DNA of 17,773 nt from JAFTYR01 sp964571375 (GCA_964571375.1 CAZNBL010000025.1:1-17773), one strand, 5' to 3'; shown: positions 7,836 to 16,993, numbered from the stretch's first letter. The notes: generated by a model not told the origin, from the letters alone. Translations and numbers: made by a program.

Positions 7836-8793
7836 TGGAAAATTCTCCGTACTGCATGAGTTTGTTGTGACGGCGTGCAAGCAACTGCTCGAGCGGATAG
7901 CGCTTCAATTCGCGAAGCGAATCGGTAAGAGCTCGCTTCAGTGCAGAAGCCGCAGCATCGTGATCTCGGTGAGCACCGCCGAGCGGTTCCGGAACAATAC
8001 GGTCGACAAGACCGAGGTCCTTCAAACGCTGCGCATCGAGACCGAGCGCTTCGGCAGCATCGGAAGCCTTGGCAGCATCCTTCCAAAGGATAGATGCACA
8101 GCCTTCCGGAGAAATTACGGAGTAAGTGGAATACTGCATCATCTGCAGTTCGTCGCAGACTGCAATTGCCAGAGCGCCGCCCGAACCGCCTTCACCGATA
8201 ATGGTCGAAATCACGGGGACTTTGAGCTGACTCATGACATAGAGGTTGTGACCGATAGCTTCGGACTGTCCGCGCTCCTCGGCACCGATACCGGGATAGG
8301 CACCCGGAGTATCGACAAAGGTCATCACAGGAAGCTTGAACTTCTCTGCGAGTTCCATGAGACGCAGTGCCTTACGGTAACCTTCCGGTCGGCTCATACC
8401 GAAGTTGCGCAACGTACGTTCTTTCGTATCTCTGCCCTTTTGATGACCGATCACCATAACGGACTCACCGTTAAAGCGGGCCAAGCCGCCGACGATCGAG
8501 CGGTCATCCGCAAAACTGCGGTCACCGTGCAGTTCGTGGAAATCGGTAAAGATACGGGAAATATAGTCGAGCGTATAAGGACGCTGCGGATGACGGGCAA
8601 CCAAAGAGGTCTGCCACGGTGTCAGTTTGCTGTAGAGATCGCCGAGAAGCTTTTCGCGCTTCTCTTCGATTCCTTCAATTTCCTTGGCGATATCGACCTT
8701 ACCGTCTTCGCTCTGCAGATCACGCAGTCCCTGGATCTTCTCATCCAGAGCAGCGACCGGTTTTTCAAATTCGAGGTATGTGAGTTTTGCCAT
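7825..8793 (-). CDS. accA: Acetyl-CoA carboxylase carboxyltransferase subunit alpha
   Basis: AccA with AccD forms the carboxyltransferase that moves the carboxyl group from carboxybiotin to acetyl-CoA, making malonyl-CoA for fatty-acid synthesis. The 322-residue product has the usual length (about 319). Visible are the N-terminal YLEFEKPVAALDEKI coiled region, then PWQTSLVARHPQRPYTLDYI, HGDRSFADDRSIVGGLA, VMVIGHQKGRDTKE, FGMSRPEGYRKALRLMELAEKF, FVDTPGAYPGIGAEERGQSEAI, and the oxyanion glycines in IGEGGSGGALAIAVCD, then YSVISPEGCASILWKD. accD is not in the window, as in most proteobacteria. It lies 26 bases after the alkA-like gene and overlaps tilS, in the order cysS-alkA-accA-tilS known from Burkholderiales. 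Confidence 0.97.
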   Translation of the reverse strand: MAKLTYLEFEKPVAALDEKIQGLRDLQSEDGKVDIAKEIEGIEEKREKLLGDLYSKLTPWQTSLVARHPQRPYTLDYISRIFTDFHELHGDRSFADDRSIVGGLARFNGESVMVIGHQKGRDTKERTLRNFGMSRPEGYRKALRLMELAEKFKLPVMTFVDTPGAYPGIGAEERGQSEAIGHNLYVMSQLKVPVISTIIGEGGSGGALAIAVCDELQMMQYSTYSVISPEGCASILWKDAAKASDAAEALGLDAQRLKDLGLVDRIVPEPLGGAHRDHDAAASALKRALTDSLRELKRYPLEQLLARRHNKLMQYGEFSIEA

Positions 8794-8819
8794 GGTTCGG
8801 TGTTATCGGTTGGTTATTC

Positions 8820-9481
8820 TTAATATAGAACAATCTCAGTATCGAGGCTGCGCCATAAATACCAAGTTGCAACGGTTTTCCAAGGCGCCCAGCGCTCACC
8901 CGTCGCTTCTAAAACTTTTCTTTTCTGCCGTGCGCTCAGTGCCTTGAAGCTTTCAGCTTCGAGATACTGCGTCACGATCGCCCGGACAAGTCCGGCGTCT
9001 GCTGTCGGCAATACATTCGGCCGGCGAAGCGTAAAGATCAAAAACATCTGCGCAGTCCAAAGTCCTACGCCCTTGATTGAAGTCAGACGCTCGATCAGCG
9101 CTTCATCCGACAGTTCTTTCAAATCCTCGTCGCTTAAGCCGCCTTCTGCAAAAAAGCGGCAGACGTCAAGAATGTAGTCAACTTTTCTCTCTGAGAGACT
9201 GACTGATCGCAAACTGCTCCTATCGCATCCTGCAACAGCATCGGGCGTCAGAACCGGACAAAGTGCCGTCAGTCTCTCCCAGATATTGTCGGCAGCCTTC
9301 AGAGAAATCTGTTGCCCGACAATCGAACGAATCAATGTTTCAAAGGGATTGTCGGAAGACTCGGGATACGTTTTCCCGTAGCGCCGTATCAGTTCGGCCA
9401 TTACGGGGTCGACACCTGCGAGGTATTCGCAGGCCTCATCCCAATAGACCGGACAGGAAGGACAAGCCTCCCCGCAGACAG

Positions 9482-9497
<16 letters not shown>
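8820..9497 (-). CDS. AlkA-like DNA-3-methyladenine glycosylase (HhH-GPD)
   Basis: A base-excision repair glycosylase of the helix-hairpin-helix-GPD superfamily, predicted to remove alkylated bases such as 3-methyladenine. The 225 residues contain NPFETLIRSIVGQQISLKAADNI, the hairpin LTSIKGVGLWTAQMFLIFTL, the catalytic aspartate Asp167 in LPTADAGLVRAI, and the end motif ERWAPWKTVATWYLWRSLD of AlkA-like enzymes. It lacks the N-terminal domain of E. coli AlkA, as do many short members. The start is a GTG at 9497 within the end of cysS (16-base overlap) with GGAG 7 bases before it, so translation is probably coupled. The N-terminus carries three cysteines in CGEACPSCP, which I do not recognise as a family feature; there is no four-cysteine iron-sulfur loop at the C-terminus. 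Confidence 0.9.
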
Positions 9498-10876
<1,379 letters not shown>

Positions 10877-10930
10877 GGTATTCCTTTCTTGTTGTGTTTC
10901 GCGCGGCTTCAGCCGAACAGACAAATGTTT

Positions 10931-10936
10931 ATTATA
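10931..10936 (-). promoter_or_regulatory. Candidate -10 box for cysS operon
   Basis: The minus strand reads TATAAT here, an exact sigma-70 -10 consensus about 55 bases before the cysS start. No good -35 is visible at 16-18 bases upstream, so the promoter is only suggested. Confidence 0.45.
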
Positions 10937-10999
10937 ACTTTCGGCATAAGGATAAACACACCCGTTTTGCGGACATAAACACTTTTCTTAGTGTCCGAC

Positions 11000-11018
11000 A
11001 CCGAATATTCGGTAAAAT
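11000..11018 (+). promoter_or_regulatory. Palindrome ACCGAATATTCGGT overlapping a -10-like box of the TPR gene
   Basis: A perfect 14-base palindrome (11000-11013) ends on the first T of TAAAAT (11013-11018), a five-of-six match to the -10 consensus. It would occupy the -35/-10 spacer of a promoter starting about 36 bases before the TPR gene, the classic place for a repressor operator. No strong -35 is seen. The role is inference. Confidence 0.4.
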
Positions 11019-11060
11019 GGATCTCTTAATTTAAGAATTCTGAAGTCTAAGGATAGTTTC

Positions 11061-11609
11061 ATGCGTGCCACACTCTTATGGTTTGCGCTGCCCGCAGCGC
11101 TGATGACGGGCGTCGTCTGCGCCGAACCCGTAGCTGTCGGTGCAATGACAGACCCTGTCGCCGTCGAGGTCTACCGCCCTGCAGCCGAAATCCGCAAGCT
11201 CACTGCACGCGGCGACTACAAAGAAGCCCTCTCGCTTGCCGATGCTGAATTAAAGCGCAACAGCAAGAATGTCAATGTACGTTTTCTCAGGGGTGTCGTT
11301 CTCTCGGAACTTAACCGCACGGAAGAAGCCAAAAAAGTTTTCGAAGACATGATCCGCGACTATCCGGAAATTGCCGAACCGTACAACAACCTTGCCGTGA
11401 TCTACGCAGCAGAAGGCAATATCGGCCGAGCCAAGGATCTTTTAGAAACCGCCGCCATGAATAATCCGAATTCTTTGGTAACTTTCAGTAATCTCGGCGA
11501 CACCTACCTGGCTCAGGCCCGCACCGCTTATCGAAAAGCCGCCGAGCTCGCGCCGAAAAACAAGCGTATTGCCGAACGCCTCGCAGAAGTCGAAGCAATT
11601 TTGAAATAA
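11061..11609 (+). CDS. Secreted tetratricopeptide-repeat protein
   Basis: A 182-residue protein with a signal peptide (residues 1 to about 21, basic start MRATLLWF, hydrophobic core, probable cut after VVCA), hence periplasmic. From about residue 45 it is built of TPR helices: EALSLADAELKRNSKNVNVR, then RGVVLSELNRTEEAKKVFEDM, EPYNNLAVIYAAEGNIGRAKDLLE and LVTFSNLGDTYLAQARTAYRK. TPRs bind other proteins; the partner is unknown. AAGGAT lies 6 bases before the ATG. It is divergent from cysS and followed by two cyclophilins, an arrangement I recall from other Burkholderiales, which hints at a role in envelope protein handling, but that is inference. Confidence 0.85.
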   Translation: MRATLLWFALPAALMTGVVCAEPVAVGAMTDPVAVEVYRPAAEIRKLTARGDYKEALSLADAELKRNSKNVNVRFLRGVVLSELNRTEEAKKVFEDMIRDYPEIAEPYNNLAVIYAAEGNIGRAKDLLETAAMNNPNSLVTFSNLGDTYLAQARTAYRKAAELAPKNKRIAERLAEVEAILK

Positions 11610-11657
11610 TTCGGCATTAAAATTCAATCCTGTACGCCCGATCCGCATCAATCTTAT

Positions 11658-11686
11658 TTGACTCAATCGGCAGGGATTTCTACCAT
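11658..11686 (+). promoter_or_regulatory. Candidate sigma-70 promoter before ppiA
   Basis: TTGACT at 11658-11663 matches the -35 consensus at five of six bases and is followed after exactly 17 bases by TACCAT at 11681-11686, a four-of-six -10 match. It lies in the 127-base gap after the TPR gene, so ppiA and the genes behind it could be transcribed separately. The rest of this gap shows only two CGGCCG sites and the ppiA ribosome site AAAGGAA. Confidence 0.45.
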
Positions 11687-11736
11687 TCGGACAAGATTCA
11701 AACCGGCCGGATTTTCTGCGGCCGAAAGGAAATGAG

Positions 11737-12297
11737 ATGAAAAAGTTGCATATTTGGGCAGCATCCGCACTGATGGCTGTCGCATTCACAGTCAGTGCCG
11801 GCCCGACCGCTGTCATGAATACCTCCGAAGGTCAGATCGTCATCGAACTTGACGAACAGAAGGCTCCGAAGACCGTTGCGAACTTTGTGAAGTACGCCAA
11901 GGACGGCTTTTATAACAAGACCATCTTCCACCGCGTGATCGGCAACTTCATGGTCCAGGGCGGCGGCTTCGATGAAAAGATGATGCAGAAAACTACACGT
12001 GCTCCGATCGCCATCGAATCCGGCAACGGCTTGAAGAACTACACCGGTACCATCGCTATGGCCCGCACCAACAACCCTGACTCTGCAACCAGTCAGTTCT
12101 TCATCAATCTCAAGGACAACGACTTCTTAAATAAGGATTCTTCTGTCGACGGTCACGGCTACACCGTATTCGGCAAAGTCACTCAGGGTATGGATGTCGT
12201 ACGCAAGATCGGCCGCGCACCGACCACTTCCCGCGGCTTCTTTGACGACGTCCCGGTCCGTCCGATCGTGATCGAAAGCGTCAAGATCCTTCCGTAA
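11737..12297 (+). CDS. ppiA: Periplasmic cyclophilin-type peptidyl-prolyl isomerase
   Basis: A cyclophilin that speeds cis-trans isomerisation of proline peptide bonds during folding of exported proteins. The 186 residues begin with a signal peptide (MKKLHIWAASALMAVAFTVSA, cut likely before GPT). The cyclophilin core follows: VIELDEQKAPKTVANFVKY, FHRVIGNFMVQGGGF with the active-site Arg and Phe, TGTIAMARTNNPDSATSQFFIN with the active-site Gln-Phe-Phe region, and HGYTVFGKVTQGMDVV. Its DNA is closely similar to that of the next gene over the SATSQFFIN region, so the pair arose from one ancestor. AAAGGAA before the ATG supports this start. Confidence 0.93.
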   Translation: MKKLHIWAASALMAVAFTVSAGPTAVMNTSEGQIVIELDEQKAPKTVANFVKYAKDGFYNKTIFHRVIGNFMVQGGGFDEKMMQKTTRAPIAIESGNGLKNYTGTIAMARTNNPDSATSQFFINLKDNDFLNKDSSVDGHGYTVFGKVTQGMDVVRKIGRAPTTSRGFFDDVPVRPIVIESVKILP

Positions 12298-12341
12298 CCG
12301 ATTTGATTTACTTTATTAACCAATAAGACAAAGGATAAAAA

Positions 12342-12833
12342 ATGATTCGTCTTACTACCAACCTCGGTACTATCGACATCGAACTCGACTTCGAAAAGGC
12401 TCCTGTTACAGCCGCCAACTTCGAAGAATACGTTAAGGCAGGTCACTTCGACGGTCTTCTCTTCCACCGCGTCATCCCGGGCTTCATGATCCAGGGCGGC
12501 GGCTACACAAGCGGCCTTAAGGAACGTGCCACACGCGATCCGATCAAGAACGAAGCTAACAACGGCTTAAAGAACGACAAGTACACCATCGCTATGGCCC
12601 GTACCAACGATCCGCACTCCGCAACCAGCCAGTTCTTCATCAACGTTGCCGACAACGACTTCCTGAACTTCACTTCCGAAACATCCCGCGGCTGGGGCTA
12701 TGCTGTTTTCGGCAAGGTTGTTGCCGGTACTGAAGTTGTCGACGCTATCGCACGCGTTCGCACCGGTTCCTACGGTTTCCACCAGGACGTTCCGGTCGAA
12801 GACGTCATCATCGAAAAGGCGGAGGCTCTCTAA
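12342..12833 (+). CDS. ppiB: Cytoplasmic cyclophilin-type peptidyl-prolyl isomerase
   Basis: Cytoplasmic proline isomerase, 163 residues, the same length as E. coli PpiB (164), without a signal peptide: it opens directly with MIRLTTNLGTIDIELDFEKAP. Core motifs are FHRVIPGFMIQGGG, KYTIAMARTNDPHSATSQFFIN, NDFLNFTSETSRGWGYAVFGKV and the C-terminal strand DVIIEKAEAL. AAAGGAT lies 6 bases before the ATG. It sits 44 bases after ppiA and 3 bases before lpxH, whose ribosome site is within its last codons. Confidence 0.95.
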   Translation: MIRLTTNLGTIDIELDFEKAPVTAANFEEYVKAGHFDGLLFHRVIPGFMIQGGGYTSGLKERATRDPIKNEANNGLKNDKYTIAMARTNDPHSATSQFFINVADNDFLNFTSETSRGWGYAVFGKVVAGTEVVDAIARVRTGSYGFHQDVPVEDVIIEKAEAL

Positions 12834-12836
12834 GTC

Positions 12837-13619
12837 ATGCCCAACGGCGTCGTCCCTGTTCATCTCTGCACCAAGCAGATCCCGCCTCTGAAAAACCCGG
12901 TCTTTATTTCCGACCTGCATCTGTCGCATGACAAGCCGCAGACCCTTGAGCGTTTCCGGTCTTTCATGCGCGAGGTGGCTCCTCGCTTCAACGAACTCAT
13001 AGTCCTCGGCGATCTTTTTGAGTTCTGGGCAGGCGATGACCATGCCGACGCCTACAGCAGCGTCCTCGATGCACTGCACGAGTACAGTGCATCGGGCCGA
13101 CTGCTCTACGTCATGCACGGCAACCGCGACTTTTTGCTCGGCAGAGACTTTGCTGAAAAAACCGGTGCCGTACTGATCAACGACCCCGTCCGCGTCAAGG
13201 TCGGCGTCGAAGACGTTCTGCTTGCGCACGGCGACGAGTGGTGTACGGCCGATGCCGAATACCAGCAGTTCCGCTCTACTTTGCGCACTCCCGACGTTCA
13301 GAAAGCTATTCTGGCCGAGAAGCTCGAACACCGAATCGATCTCGCCAACAGCCTGCGCTCCCAGAGCCGCTACGACAATGCTCAGAAGAGCAATGAGAAA
13401 ATGGATGTCGTGCTCTCTGACGTAACGCGTACAGCCAAACACAATTGCTGTCATCTGGTGATCCACGGCCACACCCATAAACCCGGCCATTCGACACATT
13501 TCATCGATGACTACCGCCTGGACCGCTGGGTCCTCCCCGACTGGGATTTTGACGACGGTCACGACAGAGGCGGTTACTTAAGTTTTGAAGACGGTTATCT
13601 TCACTTCGGACACTTCTGA
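12837..13619 (+). CDS. lpxH: UDP-2,3-diacylglucosamine pyrophosphatase
   Basis: LpxH cleaves UDP-2,3-diacylglucosamine to lipid X and UMP, an essential step of lipid A synthesis at the inner face of the inner membrane, so the organism makes lipopolysaccharide. The 260 residues carry the calcineurin-like metal motifs: FISDLHLS (Asp26, His28), LGDLFEFWAGDD (Asp59), the LpxH-specific GNRDFLLG (Asn96, Arg97), LLAHGDEWCTADAEYQQFR, and HGHTHKP at 210-216. It is longer at the N-terminus than E. coli LpxH (240) by about 20 residues; GGAGG 11 bases before the ATG and only 3 bases from the ppiB stop support this start. Its TGA overlaps the tatD ATG (TGATG). Confidence 0.95.
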   Translation: MPNGVVPVHLCTKQIPPLKNPVFISDLHLSHDKPQTLERFRSFMREVAPRFNELIVLGDLFEFWAGDDHADAYSSVLDALHEYSASGRLLYVMHGNRDFLLGRDFAEKTGAVLINDPVRVKVGVEDVLLAHGDEWCTADAEYQQFRSTLRTPDVQKAILAEKLEHRIDLANSLRSQSRYDNAQKSNEKMDVVLSDVTRTAKHNCCHLVIHGHTHKPGHSTHFIDDYRLDRWVLPDWDFDDGHDRGGYLSFEDGYLHFGHF

Positions 13620-14407
13620 TGTTTATCGATTCCCACTGTCATATTGACAGCGAGCCTTTTGCGGGTGATATCGACGACATTCTTCAGCGCATGCAGGACG
13701 CTTCCGTCTCGGGAGCTCTGCTTGCCTGTTGCTCGATGAAAGAATTCCCGCGTACTCTCGCTTTTGCAGAACAACATCGCGCCGTGTGGGCGAGTTTCGG
13801 CGTTCACCCGAGCACCGAGGATGACGAGCGCGAAGTAACCGCAGACGATATCGTTGCTTTTTCCAAGCATGAAAAAGTCGTTGCTGTCGGCGAATGCGGT
13901 CTCGACTACTTCTATAACGAAGAACCGCTCGACTGGCAGAGAAACCGCTTTTCCGTGCACGTCGAAGGCGCTAAAAAAGCCGGTCTTCCGCTGATTGTTC
14001 ATTCGAGAGACGCCAAAGACGACACTATGGCGATTCTCAAAGAGGGCGGTGCCGAAGAATGCGGTTTTGTTCTGCATTGCTTTACCGGAGACAAAGAAAT
14101 GGCCCGCCGAGCCTTGGATTTAGGCGGCTATCTTTCGTTTTCCGGTATTGTGACGTTTAAGAACGCCGCTGAGATTCAGGAGGTTGCCGCCTGGGCACCC
14201 GCCGATCGCATTCTCATCGAGACCGACTGCCCGTATCTTGCGCCGATTCCCTATCGCGGCAAGCGAAACGAGCCGTCTTACGTACCGTTTGTTGCACGTA
14301 AGCTCGCCGATCTCCGCATGAGCGAAACCGAGACGATCGCAAAGCTGACACAGGATAATTTCTTCCGTCTTTTCAAAAAAGCCGACCGTTCTCTCATCGA
14401 GGCTTGA
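13619..14407 (+). CDS. TatD-family metal-dependent DNase
   Basis: A TIM-barrel hydrolase of the TatD family; family members act as 3'-5' exonucleases on DNA or RNA and some act in D-aminoacyl-tRNA or oxidative damage handling. The 262 residues hold all metal ligands: FIDSHCHID (His6, His8), VGECGLDYF (Glu92), IVHSRDA (His128), VLHCFTG (His153) and IETDCPYLAPIPYRGKRNEPSYV (Asp203). Which TatD paralogue (TatD, YcfH, YjjV) it represents is uncertain; the pattern GLDYF and the lipid A/ankyrin context fit the YcfH-like group of betaproteobacteria. It overlaps lpxH by one base, so translation is coupled. Confidence 0.92.
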   Translation: MFIDSHCHIDSEPFAGDIDDILQRMQDASVSGALLACCSMKEFPRTLAFAEQHRAVWASFGVHPSTEDDEREVTADDIVAFSKHEKVVAVGECGLDYFYNEEPLDWQRNRFSVHVEGAKKAGLPLIVHSRDAKDDTMAILKEGGAEECGFVLHCFTGDKEMARRALDLGGYLSFSGIVTFKNAAEIQEVAAWAPADRILIETDCPYLAPIPYRGKRNEPSYVPFVARKLADLRMSETETIAKLTQDNFFRLFKKADRSLIEA

Positions 14408-14415
14408 GAATACTT

Positions 14416-15063
14416 ATGATCCGCTCCGTTCTCTCCGCACTTCTTTGTTTAGTCTGTCTCACGCAGAACGTTGTTGCAGGCACCTACGAAGACGCTGTTG
14501 CCGCAACCATTGAAAATCGTCCGGAAGTACTGTCCGCAGCACTTTCCGCGGGGCTCGATCCCAACACCATCACGCCCTCGGGAACCGGAGACCCGCTTCT
14601 GATGCTTGCCGTCAGAAACAATGCCGACCAAATCGTCGATCTGCTTCTCGAACAGAAGCAGCTTCGGATCGATACGCCGAATCAAATTTCGGAAACGCCT
14701 CTCATGCTTGCGGTCTACCTGAAGCAAAACGCAGTTGCCGATAAGCTCCTTGCGCACGGCGCATCGGTCAACAACCGCAACCGCTGGACGCCGCTTCATT
14801 ACGCCGCCGCAGTCAGCAACCATGAAATGGTCGCAAAGCTTATCGAGCACGGTGCCGACGTTAACGCAAGAACCGTGCGCGGCATTACGCCTCTTTATAT
14901 GGCAGCCAGAGACGGTGATTATGAAACTGTGCAGCTTCTTCTTAAAGCCGGTGCCCGCAAAGACTTCTGCACCAACGATGCTTACGCGCCTTACGACATC
15001 GCCAAGCAGCGCCGTAACACCGATTCTGTGATCAACGCTCTAAAATACGATCACTGCCGTTAA
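14416..15063 (+). CDS. Exported ankyrin-repeat protein
   Basis: A 215-residue protein with a signal peptide (MIRSVLSALLCLVCLTQNVVA, cut likely before GTY), so probably periplasmic, followed by four or five ankyrin repeats: DPLLMLAVRNNADQIVDLLLE, SETPLMLAVYLKQNAVADKLL, WTPLHYAAAVSNHEMVAKLI with EHGADVN, and ITPLYMAARDGDYETVQLLLK with AGARKDF. Ankyrin repeats bind other proteins; the partner is not known. I chose the ATG at 14416 since it gives a proper signal peptide; the frame is also open from a TTG at 14404 that overlaps the tatD stop. It ends the TPR-to-ankyrin gene run and is followed by a terminator. Confidence 0.88.
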   Translation: MIRSVLSALLCLVCLTQNVVAGTYEDAVAATIENRPEVLSAALSAGLDPNTITPSGTGDPLLMLAVRNNADQIVDLLLEQKQLRIDTPNQISETPLMLAVYLKQNAVADKLLAHGASVNNRNRWTPLHYAAAVSNHEMVAKLIEHGADVNARTVRGITPLYMAARDGDYETVQLLLKAGARKDFCTNDAYAPYDIAKQRRNTDSVINALKYDHCR

Positions 15064-15073
15064 CTTTTTCTTT

Positions 15074-15103
15074 AAAGGGACCGTGCGGTCCCTTTATTTT
15101 TCT
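15074..15103 (+). terminator. Intrinsic terminator after the ankyrin gene
   Basis: AAAGGGACC (15074-15082) and GGTCCCTTT (15087-15095) form a perfect 9-base-pair stem with a GTGC loop, followed by a T-rich tail ATTTTTCT. The minus strand has no T-tail after the stem, so it works for plus-strand transcripts. The tail ends directly at the rlhA ATG. Confidence 0.92.
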
Positions 15104-16993
15104 ATGTCCAACGCCAATCGAACACTCCAGACTCTTGAACTTCTCGCGCCGGCTAAAAACGCCGACATCGGCATCGAAGCGATCAATCACGGTGCCGATG
15201 CGGTTTATATCGGCGGTCCCGCGTTCTCGGCCCGAGCCAATGCAGGCAACAGCCTCTCCGACCTCGAGCGTCTTTGCGAACACGCGCACCGTTATCGCGC
15301 CCGAATCTATATGGCGCTCAATACGATCTTCACCGATGCAGAGCTCGTTGAAGCAGAGAAACTTGCAAGAGATGCCTGGAACGTCGGTGTCGATGCGTTG
15401 ATTGTCCAGGACATGGGTCTGTTGGAGTGCGACCTGCCTCCGATTCAGTTGCACGCCTCCACTCAGTGCGATATCCGCACTCCCGAAAAAGCAAAGTTTT
15501 TGGAGTCCGTCGGCTTTTCTCAGATCGTTCCGGCCCGTGAGCTTTCCTTGGAAGAAATCCGTGCGGTGTATGACGCGCTTGATTCCGCCCGTATCGAATA
15601 CTTTATTCACGGCGCGCTTTGCGTAAGTTTCAGCGGTCAGTGCTATGCAAGTCAGGCCGTGAAAGGCAGAAGCGCCAACCGAGGCGACTGTGCTCAGCTC
15701 TGCCGTCTGCCCTTCGATATCTATGATGAGGACGGATCCGTCCTTAAAAAGGGTTGTCACGCCCTTTCGCTCAAGGACAATAACCAGAGCGCCAATATCG
15801 CCGAACTGATTGAAGCAGGTGTCAGAAGCTTCAAGATCGAAGGCCGATATAAGGATGTTGCGTACGTTAAAAACACCTGCGGCTATTACCGCCGTCTCAT
15901 CGATCAGTATTTAACCGTTCATCAGGAATTTGAGCGTGAAAGCGAAGGACGCTGTCACTTAAGTTTCGAGCCCGATCCCAACCGCACGTTTAACCGCGGC
16001 ACCACCGATTATTTTGTTCACGGCCGCGGTCACTCGGACATCACCTCTTTCGATACCCCGAAAAACGCAGGCGCTCCGGCTGGTACGATCCGTGACGTTC
16101 TCGACCTCAGTTTTATCCTGAAGTCGGATCTGGAATTGAATAACGGCGACGGTCTCACCTACTACCGCAAAGACGGAGAGTTGGGCGGTCTGCTTGTAAA
16201 CCGCGCTGAAAACCTGGAACCCGGTCTTTGGGAAATCTTTCTTCGCGATCCCTGCCGCAAGAACCCCGATCTGCAGCGCGGCTTAAAGCTGATGCGTAAC
16301 CGAGACAGTGCCTGGACGCGTCTCATGGAATCCGATACGGCAACACGCCGCATTCCGATTAAAGTGACTGCCGAAGTCGGCGACGACGGTATCCGTGTTA
16401 CGGCAGAAGACGAAGTTAAAAATCGCGTATATGTTGAACGCATCGAAGCACTGGATCCTGCAAAGAATCCTGAAAGAGCCGCCGCTCAGCTTGCTTCTTC
16501 TCTCTCCAAGTTAGGAGACACTGTCTTTGAAGCGTCATCCGTGGATCTCGAAGGAGACACGGCTAAGTTCCTTCCGGTTTCTGTCATCAATGCACTGCGC
16601 CGCGAACTGGTTGCCAAGCTCGAAGAAGAACGCACCCGTACCTTTACCAAACTTCCCGCGGATAAGCGGGACGAGTCGGTTTGCTTCCCGCAGAGCACGC
16701 TCGACTACCGAGGAAATGTACTTAACCGCAAGGCTCAGGCCTTCTATGCAAAGCACGGAGTAACCGTTGAAGAACCGGCATTCGAAACCGGGCTGATTAC
16801 TCGAGAAGTGGAACTGATGCGATGCAAGCACTGTATCCGCTATGCGCTCGATCTCTGCCCGAAGGAAGCGAAGAAACGCGGTGAAAAAATCAAGCCGACG
16901 CCCTTGGTTCTCAAGAGCGGCAACATGACGTTTACCGCACACTTCCATTGCAAACCCTGCGAAATGTCGATTACCGGCAAGAAAAGCAAATAA
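15104..16993 (+). CDS. rlhA: 23S rRNA 5-hydroxycytidine synthesis protein RlhA (U32 peptidase family)
   Basis: RlhA (E. coli YdcP) is required for 5-hydroxycytidine at position 2501 of 23S rRNA. The 629 residues begin with the U32 TIM-barrel: LELLAPAKNADIGIEAI, HGADAVYIGGPAFSAR, LIVQDMGLLE, LHASTQCDIRTPEKAKFL, then HGALCVSFSGQCY and RSANRGDCAQLCRLPF, where Cys173, Cys180, Cys196 and Cys200 are the probable [4Fe-4S] ligands, and GVRSFKIEGRYKD. The collagenase-like DUF3656 domain follows, and the end has further cysteines (CKHC, LCPKEA, HCKPCEM). It lacks a short C-terminal extension of E. coli RlhA (about 650 residues). The frame is open from a GTG at 15083, but that lies in the terminator loop; the ATG at 15104 is the first plausible start though no Shine-Dalgarno precedes it. 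Confidence 0.93.
   Translation: MSNANRTLQTLELLAPAKNADIGIEAINHGADAVYIGGPAFSARANAGNSLSDLERLCEHAHRYRARIYMALNTIFTDAELVEAEKLARDAWNVGVDALIVQDMGLLECDLPPIQLHASTQCDIRTPEKAKFLESVGFSQIVPARELSLEEIRAVYDALDSARIEYFIHGALCVSFSGQCYASQAVKGRSANRGDCAQLCRLPFDIYDEDGSVLKKGCHALSLKDNNQSANIAELIEAGVRSFKIEGRYKDVAYVKNTCGYYRRLIDQYLTVHQEFERESEGRCHLSFEPDPNRTFNRGTTDYFVHGRGHSDITSFDTPKNAGAPAGTIRDVLDLSFILKSDLELNNGDGLTYYRKDGELGGLLVNRAENLEPGLWEIFLRDPCRKNPDLQRGLKLMRNRDSAWTRLMESDTATRRIPIKVTAEVGDDGIRVTAEDEVKNRVYVERIEALDPAKNPERAAAQLASSLSKLGDTVFEASSVDLEGDTAKFLPVSVINALRRELVAKLEEERTRTFTKLPADKRDESVCFPQSTLDYRGNVLNRKAQAFYAKHGVTVEEPAFETGLITREVELMRCKHCIRYALDLCPKEAKKRGEKIKPTPLVLKSGNMTFTAHFHCKPCEMSITGKKSK

Noticed and set aside
7636..8823. A 395-codon open frame on the plus strand opposite accA and tilS
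   Set aside because: It lies over two well-recognised genes, shows no family motif, and its composition is that of a mirror of accA codons; a shadow frame.
10971..10996. GGACA...TGTCC inverted repeat before the TPR gene as a terminator or operator
   Set aside because: Only five base pairs with a long loop and no T-tail in a region between divergent genes; too weak to call.
12567..13562. A 331-codon open frame on the minus strand opposite ppiB and lpxH
   Set aside because: It reads through the LpxH metal motifs in reverse and has no ribosome site or known domain; a shadow frame.
15083..15103. GTG at 15083 as the rlhA start
   Set aside because: It falls in the loop of the terminator, and the extra residues (MRSLYFS) are encoded by the stem and T-tail, so they are not likely protein.
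15032..15760. A 242-codon minus-strand frame across the terminator and the start of rlhA
   Set aside because: It spans the plus-strand terminator and the conserved rlhA N-terminus and has no domain features.
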